DNA of 64,000 bases from Streptomyces sp. NBC_01216. Its GTDB lineage: Bacteria > Actinomycetota > Actinomycetes > Streptomycetales > Streptomycetaceae. The position numbers were made by a program, and so were the translations under genes. The notes under the pieces were generated by a model. That model did not search any database. It had not been told where the DNA came from and saw only the letters and a program-made list of their open reading frames with translations. Below, in pieces: positions 11,155 through 22,280 of the stretch; the stretch's first letter is position 1, and every line of letters begins with the position of its first letter. The stretch covers positions 2,728,001 through 2,792,000 of the forward strand of contig NZ_CP108677.1 in the NCBI RefSeq assembly GCF_035994945.1, given 5' to 3'.

Positions 11155-11742
11155 ATGAGCTTCGGCGAACCGAACAACCCTTACGGCCAGCAGCCCAAGG
11201 ACGGCGGGCAGCCCGGCTACGGCTACCCGCAGCAGACCCCCCAGGGTGTTCCGTCGCAGTACGGCTACCCCCAGGCGCCTCCGGTCCAGCAGCCCTACGG
11301 CGGCGGGTACCCGGGCGCGGCCATGGAGATGCCGGGCGGGGTGAAGGCGGCCCGCGTGATGCTGTGGGTGATCGGTGGCCTGAATCTGCTCGGTGCCTTC
11401 GCCGTCATCGCGATGGGTGTCGCCTTCGACGAACTCGACACCTCGAGCGCCTCCAGCGCCGACGCGCAGGCGTTCCAGGACTTCGGCCAGGGCCTCCTCA
11501 TCGGCCTCGGCGTGTTCGTGCTGATCTTCGCCGTGCTCGCCATGGTGCTGGCCGCCAAGTTCAAGTCCGGCGGCAACGGCGTGCGTATCTGCTCCATCGT
11601 CTACGCGGCCTTCGTGGCGCTGTTCGCCCTCTTCTCGCTGCCCCTGGGCATCATCAGCCTCGCCCTGGGCGTCCTGATCATCGTCTTCGTGGCGAAGGCG
11701 GACGGAACGGCCTGGTTCAACCGCCACAAGCAGCAGTACTGA
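11155..11742 (+). CDS. Membrane protein with Pro/Gln/Tyr-rich N-terminal tail
   Basis: A 195-residue protein with GGAGGA 8 nt before the ATG. Residues 1-60 are a Gly/Pro/Gln/Tyr-rich tail (repeats such as QYGYPQ and GGYPG), typical of disordered cytoplasmic tails in Streptomyces. The rest holds four predicted membrane helices, starting with AARVMLWVIGGLNLLGAFAVI. A hydrophilic loop rich in Ser/Asp (about residues 95-110) separates helices 1 and 2. No catalytic motif is visible. It resembles the many small DUF4064/DUF4190-like membrane proteins of actinobacteria; the function is unknown. A 24-bp perfect palindrome follows. Confidence 0.8.
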   Translation: MSFGEPNNPYGQQPKDGGQPGYGYPQQTPQGVPSQYGYPQAPPVQQPYGGGYPGAAMEMPGGVKAARVMLWVIGGLNLLGAFAVIAMGVAFDELDTSSASSADAQAFQDFGQGLLIGLGVFVLIFAVLAMVLAAKFKSGGNGVRICSIVYAAFVALFALFSLPLGIISLALGVLIIVFVAKADGTAWFNRHKQQY

Positions 11743-11749
11743 GCGACCC

Positions 11750-11797
11750 GCGGCGAAGGGGGGCCGGTTCCGCGCGGAACCGGCCCCCCTTCGCCGC
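11750..11797. terminator. Perfect 48-base palindrome, bidirectional terminator
   Basis: Bases 11750-11773 and 11774-11797 are exact reverse complements, 24 bp each with no spacer. The element lies between convergent genes ending at 11742 and 11831, so it probably terminates both. Confidence 0.85.
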
Positions 11798-11830
11798 GGA
11801 CGGGCACAGGCCGGGCGGGCGCCCGCGGAC

Positions 11831-13333
11831 TCAGGCCCGTCGCAGCACCACGAACTGCCCGGCCCGAGCGGCCACCTCGTAGCGCGCCTCCGGGTGGAGC
11901 TGCGAGGCCAGCAGCACCGGGTCCGTGACCGGCTGGGACCAGCCCGAGGCGAGGTCCAGCGCGAGGTACTCGGGGCTGACCCCCTTCGCACCGCCCACCC
12001 AGTAGACCGTGTGATCGGCGGTGAGGTGGGCCATGAGCGTCACGTTCGTCTCCACGCTCGACCCGTCGGGAACCGCCTCCACCGCCCGCCGGGCGTCCTG
12101 TGTGCGGACGTCCGTGCGGTAGGTCTCCGCACTCAGCAGCCCCCGCAGCGGCAGGTCCAGGGCGAGCACGATCGCGACGGCCGTCACCACCGGCACGACG
12201 ACCTTGCCGTAGGAGACGAGCCAGGGCCGCGGCGAGGTACGGACGGCACGTACGCCGTCCACCAGGGCCAGGAAGACCACCGGCATCAGGATGGCGCTGT
12301 AGTGCCAGAGCATCCCCCAGTGGTTGGGGTCCTGGGAGACGAAGCGCCAGCCGAGCGTCGGCAGGACGAGCAGCATCAGCGGGGAGCGCAGGGCGAGGAA
12401 GCCGGTGATCCCGACGAGGAAGAGGACCATCTCCCACTTCACGTCGGAGCCGAGCGAGCCGAGCAGGGCGTCCGCGAGGGAGACGTCGGTGCCCGCGCTC
12501 GACTTCTCGATCTTGGCCCAGTAGTCGTACTGGCCGACCCGGCTCGCGGCCGGGATCAGGACCAGGACCGTCAGGGCGAAGGCCCCGACCCCGAAACCGG
12601 CCAGGGCGGCGCCGAGCCGTCTCCGGCCGCGCAGGAAGAGGACGGCGCCGACCATCGCGACCGTCAGGCCCATGTCCTCCTTGACCAGGACCAGCGGGGC
12701 CGCCCAGGCCGCCGCAGCGGTCCAGCGCGACAGCAGCAGGGCCCGGCAGGTCAGGGCGAGCAGCGGAACGGCGAAGGCGATCTCGTGGAAGTCGGACTTG
12801 ACCGCCTCCTGGAGCCCCCAGGACAGCCCGTAGGCGACGGCGATCCCGAGACCGGCCGCGCAGCTGCCCAGCACCTGATGGGCGGTACGCCCGACGACGG
12901 CGGCGGAGGCGGCGAACAGCGCGGCCTGGGCGAAAAGCAGTGCGAGGGGCGAGGACCAGATCCAGTACAGCGGCGCCAGGAGCGCGGTCACCGGACTGAA
13001 GTGGTCCCCGAGTATGAGGAAGCCGGGCCCCTTGATGTCGACGACCGGCGCACGGAGCTCCGCGTAGGCCCGGACGGACTGCTCGAAGATCCCCAGGTCC
13101 CAGGAGGGCGTGCGGAAGCGCTCGTACTGCACCCAGGAGTAGAGGAAGTAGAGGCCGCAGAGCGCGACGGCCACGAGCGCGTACGGGAGCCACGGCACCC
13201 GGGCACCGGTGTCCGGCGGACCGGCGTCGTCGCGTACGTCGGTGTCGGCCGCGGCGCCGGTGGTTCCCGCCGCCGCACCGCTCTGCACATCCAGCACCGC
13301 GCCCCCACTGACCAGCCGCCGACGAAAGAGCAA
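11831..13333 (-). CDS. DUF2079 family integral membrane protein
   Basis: A 500-residue multi-pass membrane protein of the DUF2079 family, glycosyltransferase-39/GT-C-like in outline. After a 45-residue cytoplasmic tail there are about ten hydrophobic helices. Family-type stretches are FRTPSWDLGIFEQSVRAYA after the first helix, GDHFSPVTALLAPLYW, and the LQEAVKSDFHEIAF loop. The C-terminal about 110 residues form a soluble domain (SVETNVTLMAHLTADHTVYW). Acidic residues in the first loop resemble the catalytic Asp of GT-C mannosyltransferases, but enzymatic activity is only an inference. The start is uncertain; an internal GTG (VLDVQSG) is possible. Confidence 0.82.
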   Translation of the reverse strand: MLFRRRLVSGGAVLDVQSGAAAGTTGAAADTDVRDDAGPPDTGARVPWLPYALVAVALCGLYFLYSWVQYERFRTPSWDLGIFEQSVRAYAELRAPVVDIKGPGFLILGDHFSPVTALLAPLYWIWSSPLALLFAQAALFAASAAVVGRTAHQVLGSCAAGLGIAVAYGLSWGLQEAVKSDFHEIAFAVPLLALTCRALLLSRWTAAAAWAAPLVLVKEDMGLTVAMVGAVLFLRGRRRLGAALAGFGVGAFALTVLVLIPAASRVGQYDYWAKIEKSSAGTDVSLADALLGSLGSDVKWEMVLFLVGITGFLALRSPLMLLVLPTLGWRFVSQDPNHWGMLWHYSAILMPVVFLALVDGVRAVRTSPRPWLVSYGKVVVPVVTAVAIVLALDLPLRGLLSAETYRTDVRTQDARRAVEAVPDGSSVETNVTLMAHLTADHTVYWVGGAKGVSPEYLALDLASGWSQPVTDPVLLASQLHPEARYEVAARAGQFVVLRRA

Positions 13334-13402
13334 CCCATTAGACCAGAGACCACCCGAACGGCGGGACGGGTCGCGGGCCGGTGACGTTCCGCGGCCGGCG
13401 GT

Positions 13403-13448
13403 ACGGGCACGGCCCGCCGGCCGGGAGTGACCGGCGGGCCCTGCCCGT
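13403..13448 (-). terminator. Terminator of purN-purH
   Basis: An 18-base arm at 13403-13420 pairs with 13431-13448 with a single mismatch and a 10-base loop, 19 bases past the purH stop. Confidence 0.8.
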
Positions 13449-13466
13449 GCGTCGTGTCCGCGTCCG

Positions 13467-15025
<1,559 letters not shown>

Positions 15026-15029
<4 letters not shown>

Positions 15030-15637
15030 GGGATTGTTACCTTTCGTCCCTCAATGCGGTAGCCGTGCCGGGCCAGACGCCCCACGACCTCGACGAGCAG
15101 CGAACGCTCGACTTCCTTGATGCGCTCATGGAGAGCGGCTTCGTCGTCCTCGTCCCGGACCTCGACCACGCCCTGGGCGATGATGGGGCCGGTGTCGACA
15201 CCGTCGTCGACGAAGTGGACGGTGCATCCGGTGACCTTCGCGCCGTACGCGAGCGCGTCCCGCACTCCGTGGGCACCGGGAAAGCTGGGCAGCAGCGCCG
15301 GGTGGGTGTTGACGACCCGCCCCCCGAAGCGACCCAGGAACTCCTTTCCCACGATCTTCATGAAGCCGGCCGAGACGACGAGGTCGGGTTCATGCGCGGC
15401 GGTGGCCTCGGTCAACGCCCGGTCCCACTCCTCGCGGGTGGCGAAGTCCTTCACCCGACACACGAAGGTGGGCAGCCCGGCGCGCTCGGCGCGCTCCAGC
15501 CCGGCGATGCCCTCGCGGTCGGCCCCGACCGCGACGATCTCAGCGCCGTAGGCGTCGGGACCGGCGGCGATGGCGTCGAGCAGGGCCTGGAGATTGGTGC
15601 CGGACCCTGAGACCAGGACGACGAGGCGGGCGGCCAC
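15026..15637 (-). CDS. purN: Phosphoribosylglycinamide formyltransferase
   Basis: Transfers a formyl group from 10-formyl-THF to GAR, the third step of purine synthesis. It carries the nucleotide-binding [16 protein letters not shown], the catalytic [16 protein letters not shown] (Asn, His) and the catalytic Asp in [10 protein letters not shown]. With the GTG at 15637 ([13 protein letters not shown]) the protein is 203 residues, near the usual 200-215; AAAAGAG-like purines lie about 7 nt upstream. The frame stays open to 15772, but the extra residues look unlike the family. The stop overlaps the purH start. Confidence 0.95.
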
Positions 15638-15875
15638 GGAGGGACTCTTTTCGCTGTGCGGCGGAGCGGCTTGGTCGACGGACTGCGTCTTTGTGTGGTC
15701 ATACGAATGAATCGTGTCCCGGGATACGGGGAACCCTACGAAGGGCTCGACCGTCAGCAACGATACCGGCACACCGGACGGCCCCCACGGGACGGGGGCG
15801 TGGCCGGGGGGTAGCGTCGGGGTTCGACGAAAGCAGACACCGCAGTCGCGACGACAGAGGGAAGACGTTCAGCAG

Positions 15876-16586
15876 ATGCCGGAACGCCAGTCCACGGACG
15901 ACAACAACCCGTTCGCGCCGCCGCCCGAAGGGCAGCCGGACCAGCCGTGGCAGCCACGGCGTCCGGAGGGCTCGGACGACGACCCGTCGTCCGGCCCGTC
16001 CGGGGATTCCGGGTCCTCGGGCTCCGGGGGACGCTGGAGCAGCCATCAGCCGGGCCGCTCCTCCGACGGCTTCGGCCGCCGCCCCGAGCGGCCGACGGGT
16101 CCGGGCGGCGGCCCGGAGGGAAACCGGAAGCCGGGCCTGAAGTGGGACCCGACGGACCCGGCCCAGCGCCGTGCGCGGTACGCGCTCCTCTCCGGCATGT
16201 GGGCGTTCTTCTTCGCGATCTTCGAGATCCGGGAACTCGCGCTGCTGCTGGGCGCCCTCGCCCTGTACTGGGCGGTCAGTGCCCTGCGCGCCAAGCCGAA
16301 GCCCGCGACCGGTGACCCGGCCGCCCCGTCGGCACCCGCCCCCCGCTCCGCGGCGCCGGCCGCTCCCGGCGCTCCCGTCGCGGCCCGCGCGCAGCGCACG
16401 GCGGCCGTCAGCGGACTGGTCGCGGGAGCCCTGGCCCTGCTGATCGTGGCCGGCAGCTTCACCATGCAGCTCGTCTACCGCGACTTCTACACCTGCGTCG
16501 ACGACGCCCTGACCAAGTCCGGACAGCTGGCCTGCAACGACCTGCTGCCGAAGCAGCTCCAGGACGTCTTCGGGGTACGCGACTGA
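15876..16586 (+). CDS. Membrane protein with long Pro/Gly/Ser-rich tail
   Basis: A 236-residue protein divergent from purN. Residues 1-95 are a disordered Pro/Gly/Ser/Asp tail. A basic segment (DPAQRRARYALLSGMW) leads into two tightly packed hydrophobic helices (MWAFFFAIFEIRELALLLGAL and an LALYWAVSAL run). After an Ala/Pro linker, a third helix (TAAVSGLVAGALALLIVAG) precedes a short extracytoplasmic end containing two cysteines (YTCVDD, LACNDLLP). These could form a disulfide. No enzymatic motif is visible and I do not recognise the family with certainty. GAGGGAAG lies 11 nt before the ATG. Confidence 0.8.
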   Translation: MPERQSTDDNNPFAPPPEGQPDQPWQPRRPEGSDDDPSSGPSGDSGSSGSGGRWSSHQPGRSSDGFGRRPERPTGPGGGPEGNRKPGLKWDPTDPAQRRARYALLSGMWAFFFAIFEIRELALLLGALALYWAVSALRAKPKPATGDPAAPSAPAPRSAAPAAPGAPVAARAQRTAAVSGLVAGALALLIVAGSFTMQLVYRDFYTCVDDALTKSGQLACNDLLPKQLQDVFGVRD

Positions 16587-16730
16587 CACCCGGCCCCGGG
16601 ACGGCCCCCGCGGCGCCCGGCGCACCTCGCACGCGTCGTCTCGCGGCCCGCGGCCCTCGTCGCGGGGTGGGCGCGTCCTCGCTCCCGCGCCTCACCGGCC
16701 CAGGGCGCCGGGGGGAACGCCGGCGCGCCG

Positions 16731-18254
16731 TCAGCCGACGGAATCCGGTGGGGTCTGCGCGGACGGCTCCCCGCCCGGCCCCGGCAAAGGATCGGACGAC
16801 GACGGGGCCGGGGGCGCGGACGGAGCCTGAGGCGCGGACGGGTCAGGGGACGGAGCCGGGGACGTGGGTCCGGGCAGGGGCGTCGGCTCCCAGGCCGCCG
16901 GAAGGAAGCCGTACGACTCGAACGCGGACTCGTCCTCGTCGTCGAGGAGCGGCTCGGGGTCCACGACCCGGTCGGCCTCGGGCACGGCCGCCGGGCCGAG
17001 GGGCGCGCCGCCCGCGCCGACCGGGGCCGACGCCCCGTCGGCCGCGGGACTCCTGTCACGCCGCGCCCAGGCCCGTACCCCGAGCGTCGTCGGCACCGCC
17101 ACCACCGCGCACCACAGCACCGCCGCCGCGCCCGTCTGCCACCACACCGGGCCGAAGGCGGACAGCCTGCCCGTGCCGAGCGGTCCGCCCGCGAGCGCCG
17201 CGAGCAGGGCCAGCACCGCCCCGCAGGCCCAGGACGCGGCCAGCGCCGTCAGAGCCGCTTCGCGCGCCGCCCACCAGCGCGCGGACCGCCCCACCCGCCA
17301 CCCCAGGAGGAGCGCCGCGGCCGGCGCGATCACGGCGGCGGCCCACTGCGGCCATGCCCCCGGCCCCTCGGTGGGCAGCGCGGCCAGCAGCGGGAAGGGC
17401 GGGACGGCCGCCCCGCCCGAGAGCCCCAGCGGGGTCGCCCAGATCCCGGGGCCGAGGGCGACTCCCGGCCCGAGCGCGTAGGACGCGGCCCAGACCGACG
17501 CGTTCGGCACCAGTGCCAGGGCCAGCAGCACCACCGACGCCCGTCCGGACCAGTCCCCCGCGAGCCGCGCGAAGGAGGTGTGCGCCGCGCCCGCGTGCCA
17601 GGCCAGCGAGACGGCGACCAGCAGCGCCCCGCCCACCAGGAGGGTCCCCGCGGCGAGCGCGGCCGAGCGCAGCGCCACAGCCGCGTGCTCCTGCTCCGGC
17701 AGCGGTCGCCCGCACGCCGTCCAGACGCCCAGACCCGCCGAGGCGGTGACCACCACGGGCAGCCACAGCGCCGCCGCAAGGGGGTCGGCGGGCAGCGGGC
17801 CGCTCGCCGAGGAGGCCACCACACCGGCGGCGACCAGCAGGTAGCCCCCGGTGACCGCGCCCACCGCACCGGCCGCGGTGAGCTTCGGCCGGCCCTCCTC
17901 CGCGTCGAAGGCGTCGCGGGCGGCCCGGTGGGCCAGCCAGCCCGGCAGCACCATGAGCAGCATCGGGGCCACCCCGAGCGGCGCGGGCACACCGGAGAGG
18001 GTGTCGGTGCGGACCAGATCCACCCCGTGGGCCAGCAGCCAGAGTCCCGCGGCCAGGTGCAGCGCCCCGCCGGGGCTGCCGTCGGGGTACGGGGAGGTGA
18101 TCCACGCGGCGGTCACCACGACGGCCAGCGCGCCGAGCCCGAGGGCCGCCGCGGCCCCGCCGCGCACACACGCGTCCACCAGGGTGGCGTACCGCCCGCC
18201 CTTGACCAGCGGGTTCGGTGACAACGGCGGAGACTGCTCGGTCGGATGGCTCAC
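16731..18254 (-). CDS. DUF6350-type multi-pass membrane protein
   Basis: About 507 residues with roughly ten membrane helices over residues 30-395, then a cytoplasmic tail rich in Pro/Ala/Ser after an acidic patch (DDEDESAFESYGF). Conserved-looking loops include GGALHLAAGLWLLAHGVDL and LPGWLAHRAARDAFDAEEGRP. It matches the actinobacterial membrane family usually labelled DUF6350, known beside purine genes in Streptomyces; the function is unknown. I take the GTG at 18254 (VSHPTEQSPPL). An upstream start at 18320 would run into the promoter shared with the divergent HTH gene. Confidence 0.8.
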   Translation of the reverse strand: MSHPTEQSPPLSPNPLVKGGRYATLVDACVRGGAAAALGLGALAVVVTAAWITSPYPDGSPGGALHLAAGLWLLAHGVDLVRTDTLSGVPAPLGVAPMLLMVLPGWLAHRAARDAFDAEEGRPKLTAAGAVGAVTGGYLLVAAGVVASSASGPLPADPLAAALWLPVVVTASAGLGVWTACGRPLPEQEHAAVALRSAALAAGTLLVGGALLVAVSLAWHAGAAHTSFARLAGDWSGRASVVLLALALVPNASVWAASYALGPGVALGPGIWATPLGLSGGAAVPPFPLLAALPTEGPGAWPQWAAAVIAPAAALLLGWRVGRSARWWAAREAALTALAASWACGAVLALLAALAGGPLGTGRLSAFGPVWWQTGAAAVLWCAVVAVPTTLGVRAWARRDRSPAADGASAPVGAGGAPLGPAAVPEADRVVDPEPLLDDEDESAFESYGFLPAAWEPTPLPGPTSPAPSPDPSAPQAPSAPPAPSSSDPLPGPGGEPSAQTPPDSVG

Positions 18255-18373
18255 GCGCCCATGCTGCCAACGACACGCGCTTTTCTCGCGTAACAGGCAA
18301 ACCGCCGTTGTGTCGCTCAAGATACGTTTATGTACTTTTCCGCCCGGAGCAGCTCTGCGGGAGGTCGTCGCCG

Positions 18374-19831
18374 ATGAGTCCGATGAGCCGGAGGGCCGCC
18401 GATCCCGCGACCCCGCTGCCCTCCCCCAAGGAGCGCCGCCGCCTGCGCGAGGCCAGGGCTCTCAGCGAGGAGCAGATCGCCGAGGCCATGGGCGTCACCC
18501 GGGCCACCGTGCGGTCCTGGGAGACCGGCCGCACCGATCCCCGGGGCCGGAAGCGGGAGGCGTACGCGAAGCTGCTCGGTGCCCACGAGGAGGCGCACGC
18601 GAGCGCGAGCACCGGTGGCGCCTCGGGCGGCCTCGGCGCGCACGCCCGGGACGAGGCGCGCGAGGAGGCCCACCCGCCCGGCGCGCGGGCCTTCGACACC
18701 GCGCCCGGCACGTCGCCCGCGCCCGGCCAGGAGGCCACCGGGGCGGAGCCGGCGCCGGAGCCCTCCGCCCGCCACGCGCCTGCCGGTCCCCAGCCCTCCA
18801 CGGGACCCACCGCGAACACCCGGCCGCGGACGGCCGCCAAGCGCGCCGCCAGACCACCCGAGAACCCGGCTCCCGGCCCCACGCCCCTCCACACACCGCA
18901 GGAACGCCTGAAACCGGGCGGCTCGGGCACCGGGCCCCGGTCGACGGCGCACCCCACGGACACCCCCGCCGGTGCCGCGCCACAGCGGGCCGCGGAGGGC
19001 GAACGGGGCGAGGAGACCGCCGTCGAACCCTCACTCACCCCGGAAGGGGCCTTCGACGCGCTGTACGCGCACGCCGCTCCGGGACTCGTACACCAGACGT
19101 ACCTCCTCACCGGCCGGCGCGGACTCTCCCGTGAGTCCGTCGAGCACGCCTTCCTGCTGGCCTGGCAGCGCTGGCCCGAGGTGGCGGTGGACCGCGACCC
19201 CGTGGGCTGGGTCCGGGCCGCGGCCTACGAGTACGCCCTCTCCCCCTGGCACCGGCTGCGCCGGGCCCACCGGCATCCCGACGGCGCGCCCACCGACGCC
19301 GCGCGCCGCGCGTTGCTGGCGGCCCTGCTGGAACTGCCGCCGCCGTACCGGCGCACCGTGCTGCTCTACGACGGCCTCGGCCTCGACCTGCCCGAGACGG
19401 CCGCCGAGACCGAGGCCAGCACGCCCGCCGCGGCGAACCGGCTGCTGCACGCCCGCACGGTCATCGGCGGTCACGTCCCCGAGCTGGCCCGCCCGGAGGA
19501 ACTGCAGCGGCTCCTGGGACGAATGGTCGCCGAGGCTCCGGCGGCGACGCTCGCGGAACCCGCCGAGGTCCGCACGCACGGCGAGCGGCGCGGCCGGACG
19601 TGGACGCGGACGGCCCTCGGCGTGACGGCGGCCCTCATCGCCATGACCGCGTTCACGGCCGCCACAGCGCCCACGCAGTACCTCCCGGTGAACGCCCCCG
19701 GCCGAACGGTCGAAGGCGTCCCGGTCCGCAACGGCTCTCAGAAGCTCACCCCCGAGGACGAGGAGCTGCGGGTACAGCTCCGGAAGCTGCCCCACAACGG
19801 GCCGGAGCGACTGGTCCCCGATCCGCGCTGA
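18374..19831 (+). CDS. HTH / sigma-factor-like / membrane fusion protein
   Basis: A 485-residue protein with an unusual layout. Residues 18-58 form an XRE-like helix-turn-helix (SEEQIAEAMGVTRATVRSWE). Residues about 65-220 are a disordered Ala/Pro/Gly linker. Residues 225-300 resemble sigma-70 region 2 (AFDALYAHAAPGLVHQTYLL, FLLAWQRWPEV). Residues 310-370 resemble region 4 (LLELPPPYRRTVLLYDGLGL, then an ETEASTPAAANRLLHAR helix pair). One membrane helix near 415-432 leaves about 50 extracytoplasmic residues. A membrane-held regulator is implied; whether it directs RNA polymerase is uncertain. GGGAGG lies 9 nt before the ATG, and a second ATG follows at 18383. Confidence 0.75.
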   Translation: MSPMSRRAADPATPLPSPKERRRLREARALSEEQIAEAMGVTRATVRSWETGRTDPRGRKREAYAKLLGAHEEAHASASTGGASGGLGAHARDEAREEAHPPGARAFDTAPGTSPAPGQEATGAEPAPEPSARHAPAGPQPSTGPTANTRPRTAAKRAARPPENPAPGPTPLHTPQERLKPGGSGTGPRSTAHPTDTPAGAAPQRAAEGERGEETAVEPSLTPEGAFDALYAHAAPGLVHQTYLLTGRRGLSRESVEHAFLLAWQRWPEVAVDRDPVGWVRAAAYEYALSPWHRLRRAHRHPDGAPTDAARRALLAALLELPPPYRRTVLLYDGLGLDLPETAAETEASTPAAANRLLHARTVIGGHVPELARPEELQRLLGRMVAEAPAATLAEPAEVRTHGERRGRTWTRTALGVTAALIAMTAFTAATAPTQYLPVNAPGRTVEGVPVRNGSQKLTPEDEELRVQLRKLPHNGPERLVPDPR

Positions 19832-19921
19832 GCCCGCGTGGCGCCCTCGCGTCCGGCCGAGCGGCAGGCCCGCGCCGAGACGGAGAAGCACCCGAGGCGG
19901 CGGGCCGCCAGACCGAGGCGG

Positions 19922-19981
19922 CCCGTACGTGAGAGGGCCCCGCCCCCGGTCTCCCGGGTGCGGGGCCCTCTCACGTACGGG
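19922..19981. terminator. Perfect 22-bp stem, bidirectional terminator
   Basis: Bases 19922-19943 pair exactly with 19960-19981 around a 16-base loop. The element sits between the convergent HTH-sigma-like gene and sucD, 11 bases from the sucD stop. Confidence 0.85.
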
Positions 19982-19992
19982 TGATCCGGCGG

Positions 19993-20877
19993 TCAGCCCG
20001 CGAGGATCGCGCGCGCCAGCTTGGCCGTCTCCGTCGGCGTCTTGCCGACCTTGACGCCCGCGGCCTCCAGGGCCTCCTTCTTCGCCTGGGCGGTGCCGGA
20101 GGAGCCGGAGACGATGGCGCCGGCGTGGCCCATGGTCTTGCCCTCGGGCGCGGTGAAGCCCGCGACGTAGCCGACGACCGGCTTGGTGACGTTGGCCTTG
20201 ATGAAGTCGGCCGCACGCTCCTCGGCGTCGCCGCCGATCTCACCGATCATGACGATCAGGTCGGTGTCGGGGTCGGCCTCGAACGCCGCGAGGGCGTCGA
20301 TGTGCGTCGTACCGATGACCGGGTCGCCACCGATGCCGACGGCGGACGAGAAGCCGATGTCACGGAGCTCGTACATCATCTGGTACGTCAGCGTGCCGGA
20401 CTTCGAGACCAGGCCGATGCGGCCCGGCTTCGTGATGTCGCCCGGGATGATGCCGGCGTTGGACTGGCCGGGGGTGATCAGACCCGGGCAGTTCGGGCCG
20501 ATGATCCGGGTCTTGTTGCCCTTCGACTGCGCGTACGCCCAGAAGGCGGCGGAGTCGTGGACGGCGATGCCCTCGGTGATGACGACGGCGAGCGGGATCT
20601 CGGCGTCGATCGCCTCGACCACGGCGGCCTTGGCGAAGGCCGGCGGGACGAAGAGGACCGAGACGTTGGCGCCGGTCTCCTTCATCGCCTCGGCGACCGA
20701 CCCGAAGACCGGGACCTCGGTGCCGTCGAAGTCGACGGACGTGCCGGCCTTGCGCGGGTTCACGCCGCCGACGATGTTGGTGCCGTCACCCAGCATGAGC
20801 TTGGTGTGCTTCATGCCCGTGGCACCCGTCATGCCCTGGACGATGACCTTGCTGTCCTTGTTGAGGAAGATAGCCAT
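19993..20877 (-). CDS. sucD: Succinyl-CoA synthetase alpha subunit
   Basis: The alpha subunit of succinate-CoA ligase carries the phosphohistidine and the CoA-binding Rossmann domain; with SucC it makes ATP or GTP from succinyl-CoA in the TCA cycle. At 294 residues it is full length. Signatures: [13 protein letters not shown] and GGVNPRKAG in the CoA domain, [26 protein letters not shown], and the active-site histidine in [14 protein letters not shown]. It follows sucC by 21 bases. Confidence 0.98.
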   Translation of the reverse strand: MAIFLNKDSKVIVQGMTGATGMKHTKLMLGDGTNIVGGVNPRKAGTSVDFDGTEVPVFGSVAEAMKETGANVSVLFVPPAFAKAAVVEAIDAEIPLAVVITEGIAVHDSAAFWAYAQSKGNKTRIIGPNCPGLITPGQSNAGIIPGDITKPGRIGLVSKSGTLTYQMMYELRDIGFSSAVGIGGDPVIGTTHIDALAAFEADPDTDLIVMIGEIGGDAEERAADFIKANVTKPVVGYVAGFTAPEGKTMGHAGAIVSGSSGTAQAKKEALEAAGVKVGKTPTETAKLARAILAG

Positions 20878-20898
20878 GGTGTGCTTGACCTCGTCCCT

Positions 20899-22077
20899 TT
20901 ACTTCGCAGCCGCGAGCTCGGCGGCCTTGTCGGCCGCGCCGTCCATGGTGTCCACACGCTGCACGAGCGGGTGGTTCGCGTCCGACAGGATCTTGCGACC
21001 CAGCTCCGCGTTGTTGCCGTCGAGGCGCACGACCAGCGGCTTGGTGACCTCTTCGCCCTTGGAGGCGAGAAGCGCCAGGGCCTGGACGATGCCGTTGGCG
21101 ACCTCGTCACAGGCGGTGATGCCACCGAAGACGTTGACGAAGACGGACTTGACGTCCGGGTCGCCCAGGATGATCTCCAGGCCGTTCGCCATGACCTCGG
21201 CGGACGCGCCGCCGCCGATGTCGAGGAAGTTGGCGGGTTTCACGCCACCGTGGTTCTCACCGGCGTACGCGACGACGTCCAGGGTCGACATGACCAGGCC
21301 GGCGCCGTTGCCGATGATGCCGACCTCGCCGTCGAGCTTGACGTAGTTGAGGTTCTTGGCCTTGGCGGCAGCCTCGAGCGGGTTGGCTGCGGCCTTGTCC
21401 TCGAGCGCCTCGTGCTCGGGCTGACGGAAGTCGGCGTTCTCGTCGAGAGACACCTTTCCGTCGAGGGCCAGGATGTCGCCGGAGACGACCTTGGCCAGCG
21501 GGTTGACCTCGACGAGGAGCGCGTCCTCGGCGACGAAGGTCTTCCAGAGGGTCACCAGGACCTCGGCGACCTTCTCGGCCACGTCGGCCGGGAACTGCGC
21601 CAGGGCCACGATCTCGCGGGCCTTCTCGATGTCGACCCCGGTGTTGGAGTCGACCGGCACCTTGGCCAGCTTCTCGGGGGTCGTCGCGGCGACCTCCTCG
21701 ATGTCCATGCCACCGGCCACCGAGGCCATGGCCAGGAAGGTGCGGTTGGTGCGGTCGAGGAGGTAGGAGACGTAGTACTCCTCGACGATCTCCGGAGCGG
21801 TCTCCGCGATCATCACCTTGTGGACCGTGTGGCCCTTGATGTCCATCCCGAGGATGTCCGTCGCGCGGGCGACGGCCTCGTCCGGGGTGGCGGCCAGCTT
21901 CACGCCGCCGGCCTTGCCGCGGCCGCCGACCTTCACCTGCGCCTTGACGACCGACTTGCCGCCAAGACGCTCGGTGGCCTCGCGCGCCGCCTCAGGCGTG
22001 TCGATGACTTCACCGGCCAGCACCGGTACACCGTGCTTGGCGAAGAGGTCCCTCGCCTGGTACTCGAACAGGTCCAC
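20899..22077 (-). CDS. sucC: Succinyl-CoA synthetase beta subunit
   Basis: ATP-grasp subunit of succinate-CoA ligase, which binds nucleotide and succinate. The GTG at 22077 gives [20 protein letters not shown], the expected family N-terminus, and 392 residues. The nucleotide-binding [28 protein letters not shown] and [12 protein letters not shown] are intact. A GGGACGGAC run precedes the GTG. The in-frame extension to 22173 is not family-like. The promoter region contains a perfect GGGACC palindrome and a CRP-like site. Confidence 0.97.
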   Translation of the reverse strand: MDLFEYQARDLFAKHGVPVLAGEVIDTPEAAREATERLGGKSVVKAQVKVGGRGKAGGVKLAATPDEAVARATDILGMDIKGHTVHKVMIAETAPEIVEEYYVSYLLDRTNRTFLAMASVAGGMDIEEVAATTPEKLAKVPVDSNTGVDIEKAREIVALAQFPADVAEKVAEVLVTLWKTFVAEDALLVEVNPLAKVVSGDILALDGKVSLDENADFRQPEHEALEDKAAANPLEAAAKAKNLNYVKLDGEVGIIGNGAGLVMSTLDVVAYAGENHGGVKPANFLDIGGGASAEVMANGLEIILGDPDVKSVFVNVFGGITACDEVANGIVQALALLASKGEEVTKPLVVRLDGNNAELGRKILSDANHPLVQRVDTMDGAADKAAELAAAK

Positions 22078-22216
22078 GCGCGTCCGTCCCTTTTCTGATG
22101 ATCGCGGTTCGTTGTCTGCGTGGGCGTGCCGCGAAGGGCAACGTGACTGCGCTGTCACAAGGGAGGCGTACACGGTGTCCGTGGGCGCGGCATGTCCGTC
22201 TCGCAGGTTATCCCCG

Positions 22217-22232
22217 AGGGACCTGGGTCCCT
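22217..22232. promoter_or_regulatory. Operator-like palindrome in the sucC promoter
   Basis: AGGGACCTGGGTCCCT is a 7-bp perfect inverted repeat with a 2-base centre. It would cover the -35 and spacer of a sucC promoter whose -10 is TAACCT at 22205-22210 on the minus strand, a typical repressor position. Confidence 0.45.
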
Positions 22233-22255
22233 AAATCGCAGATCACACCTGAGCG

Positions 22256-22269
22256 GTGATACGGGTCAC
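22256..22269. promoter_or_regulatory. CRP-like site GTGA-N6-TCAC upstream of sucC
   Basis: GTGATACGGGTCAC matches the core half-sites exactly and sits about 185 bases upstream of sucC. Confidence 0.35.
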
Positions 22270-22280
22270 AGGCCGTAGGG

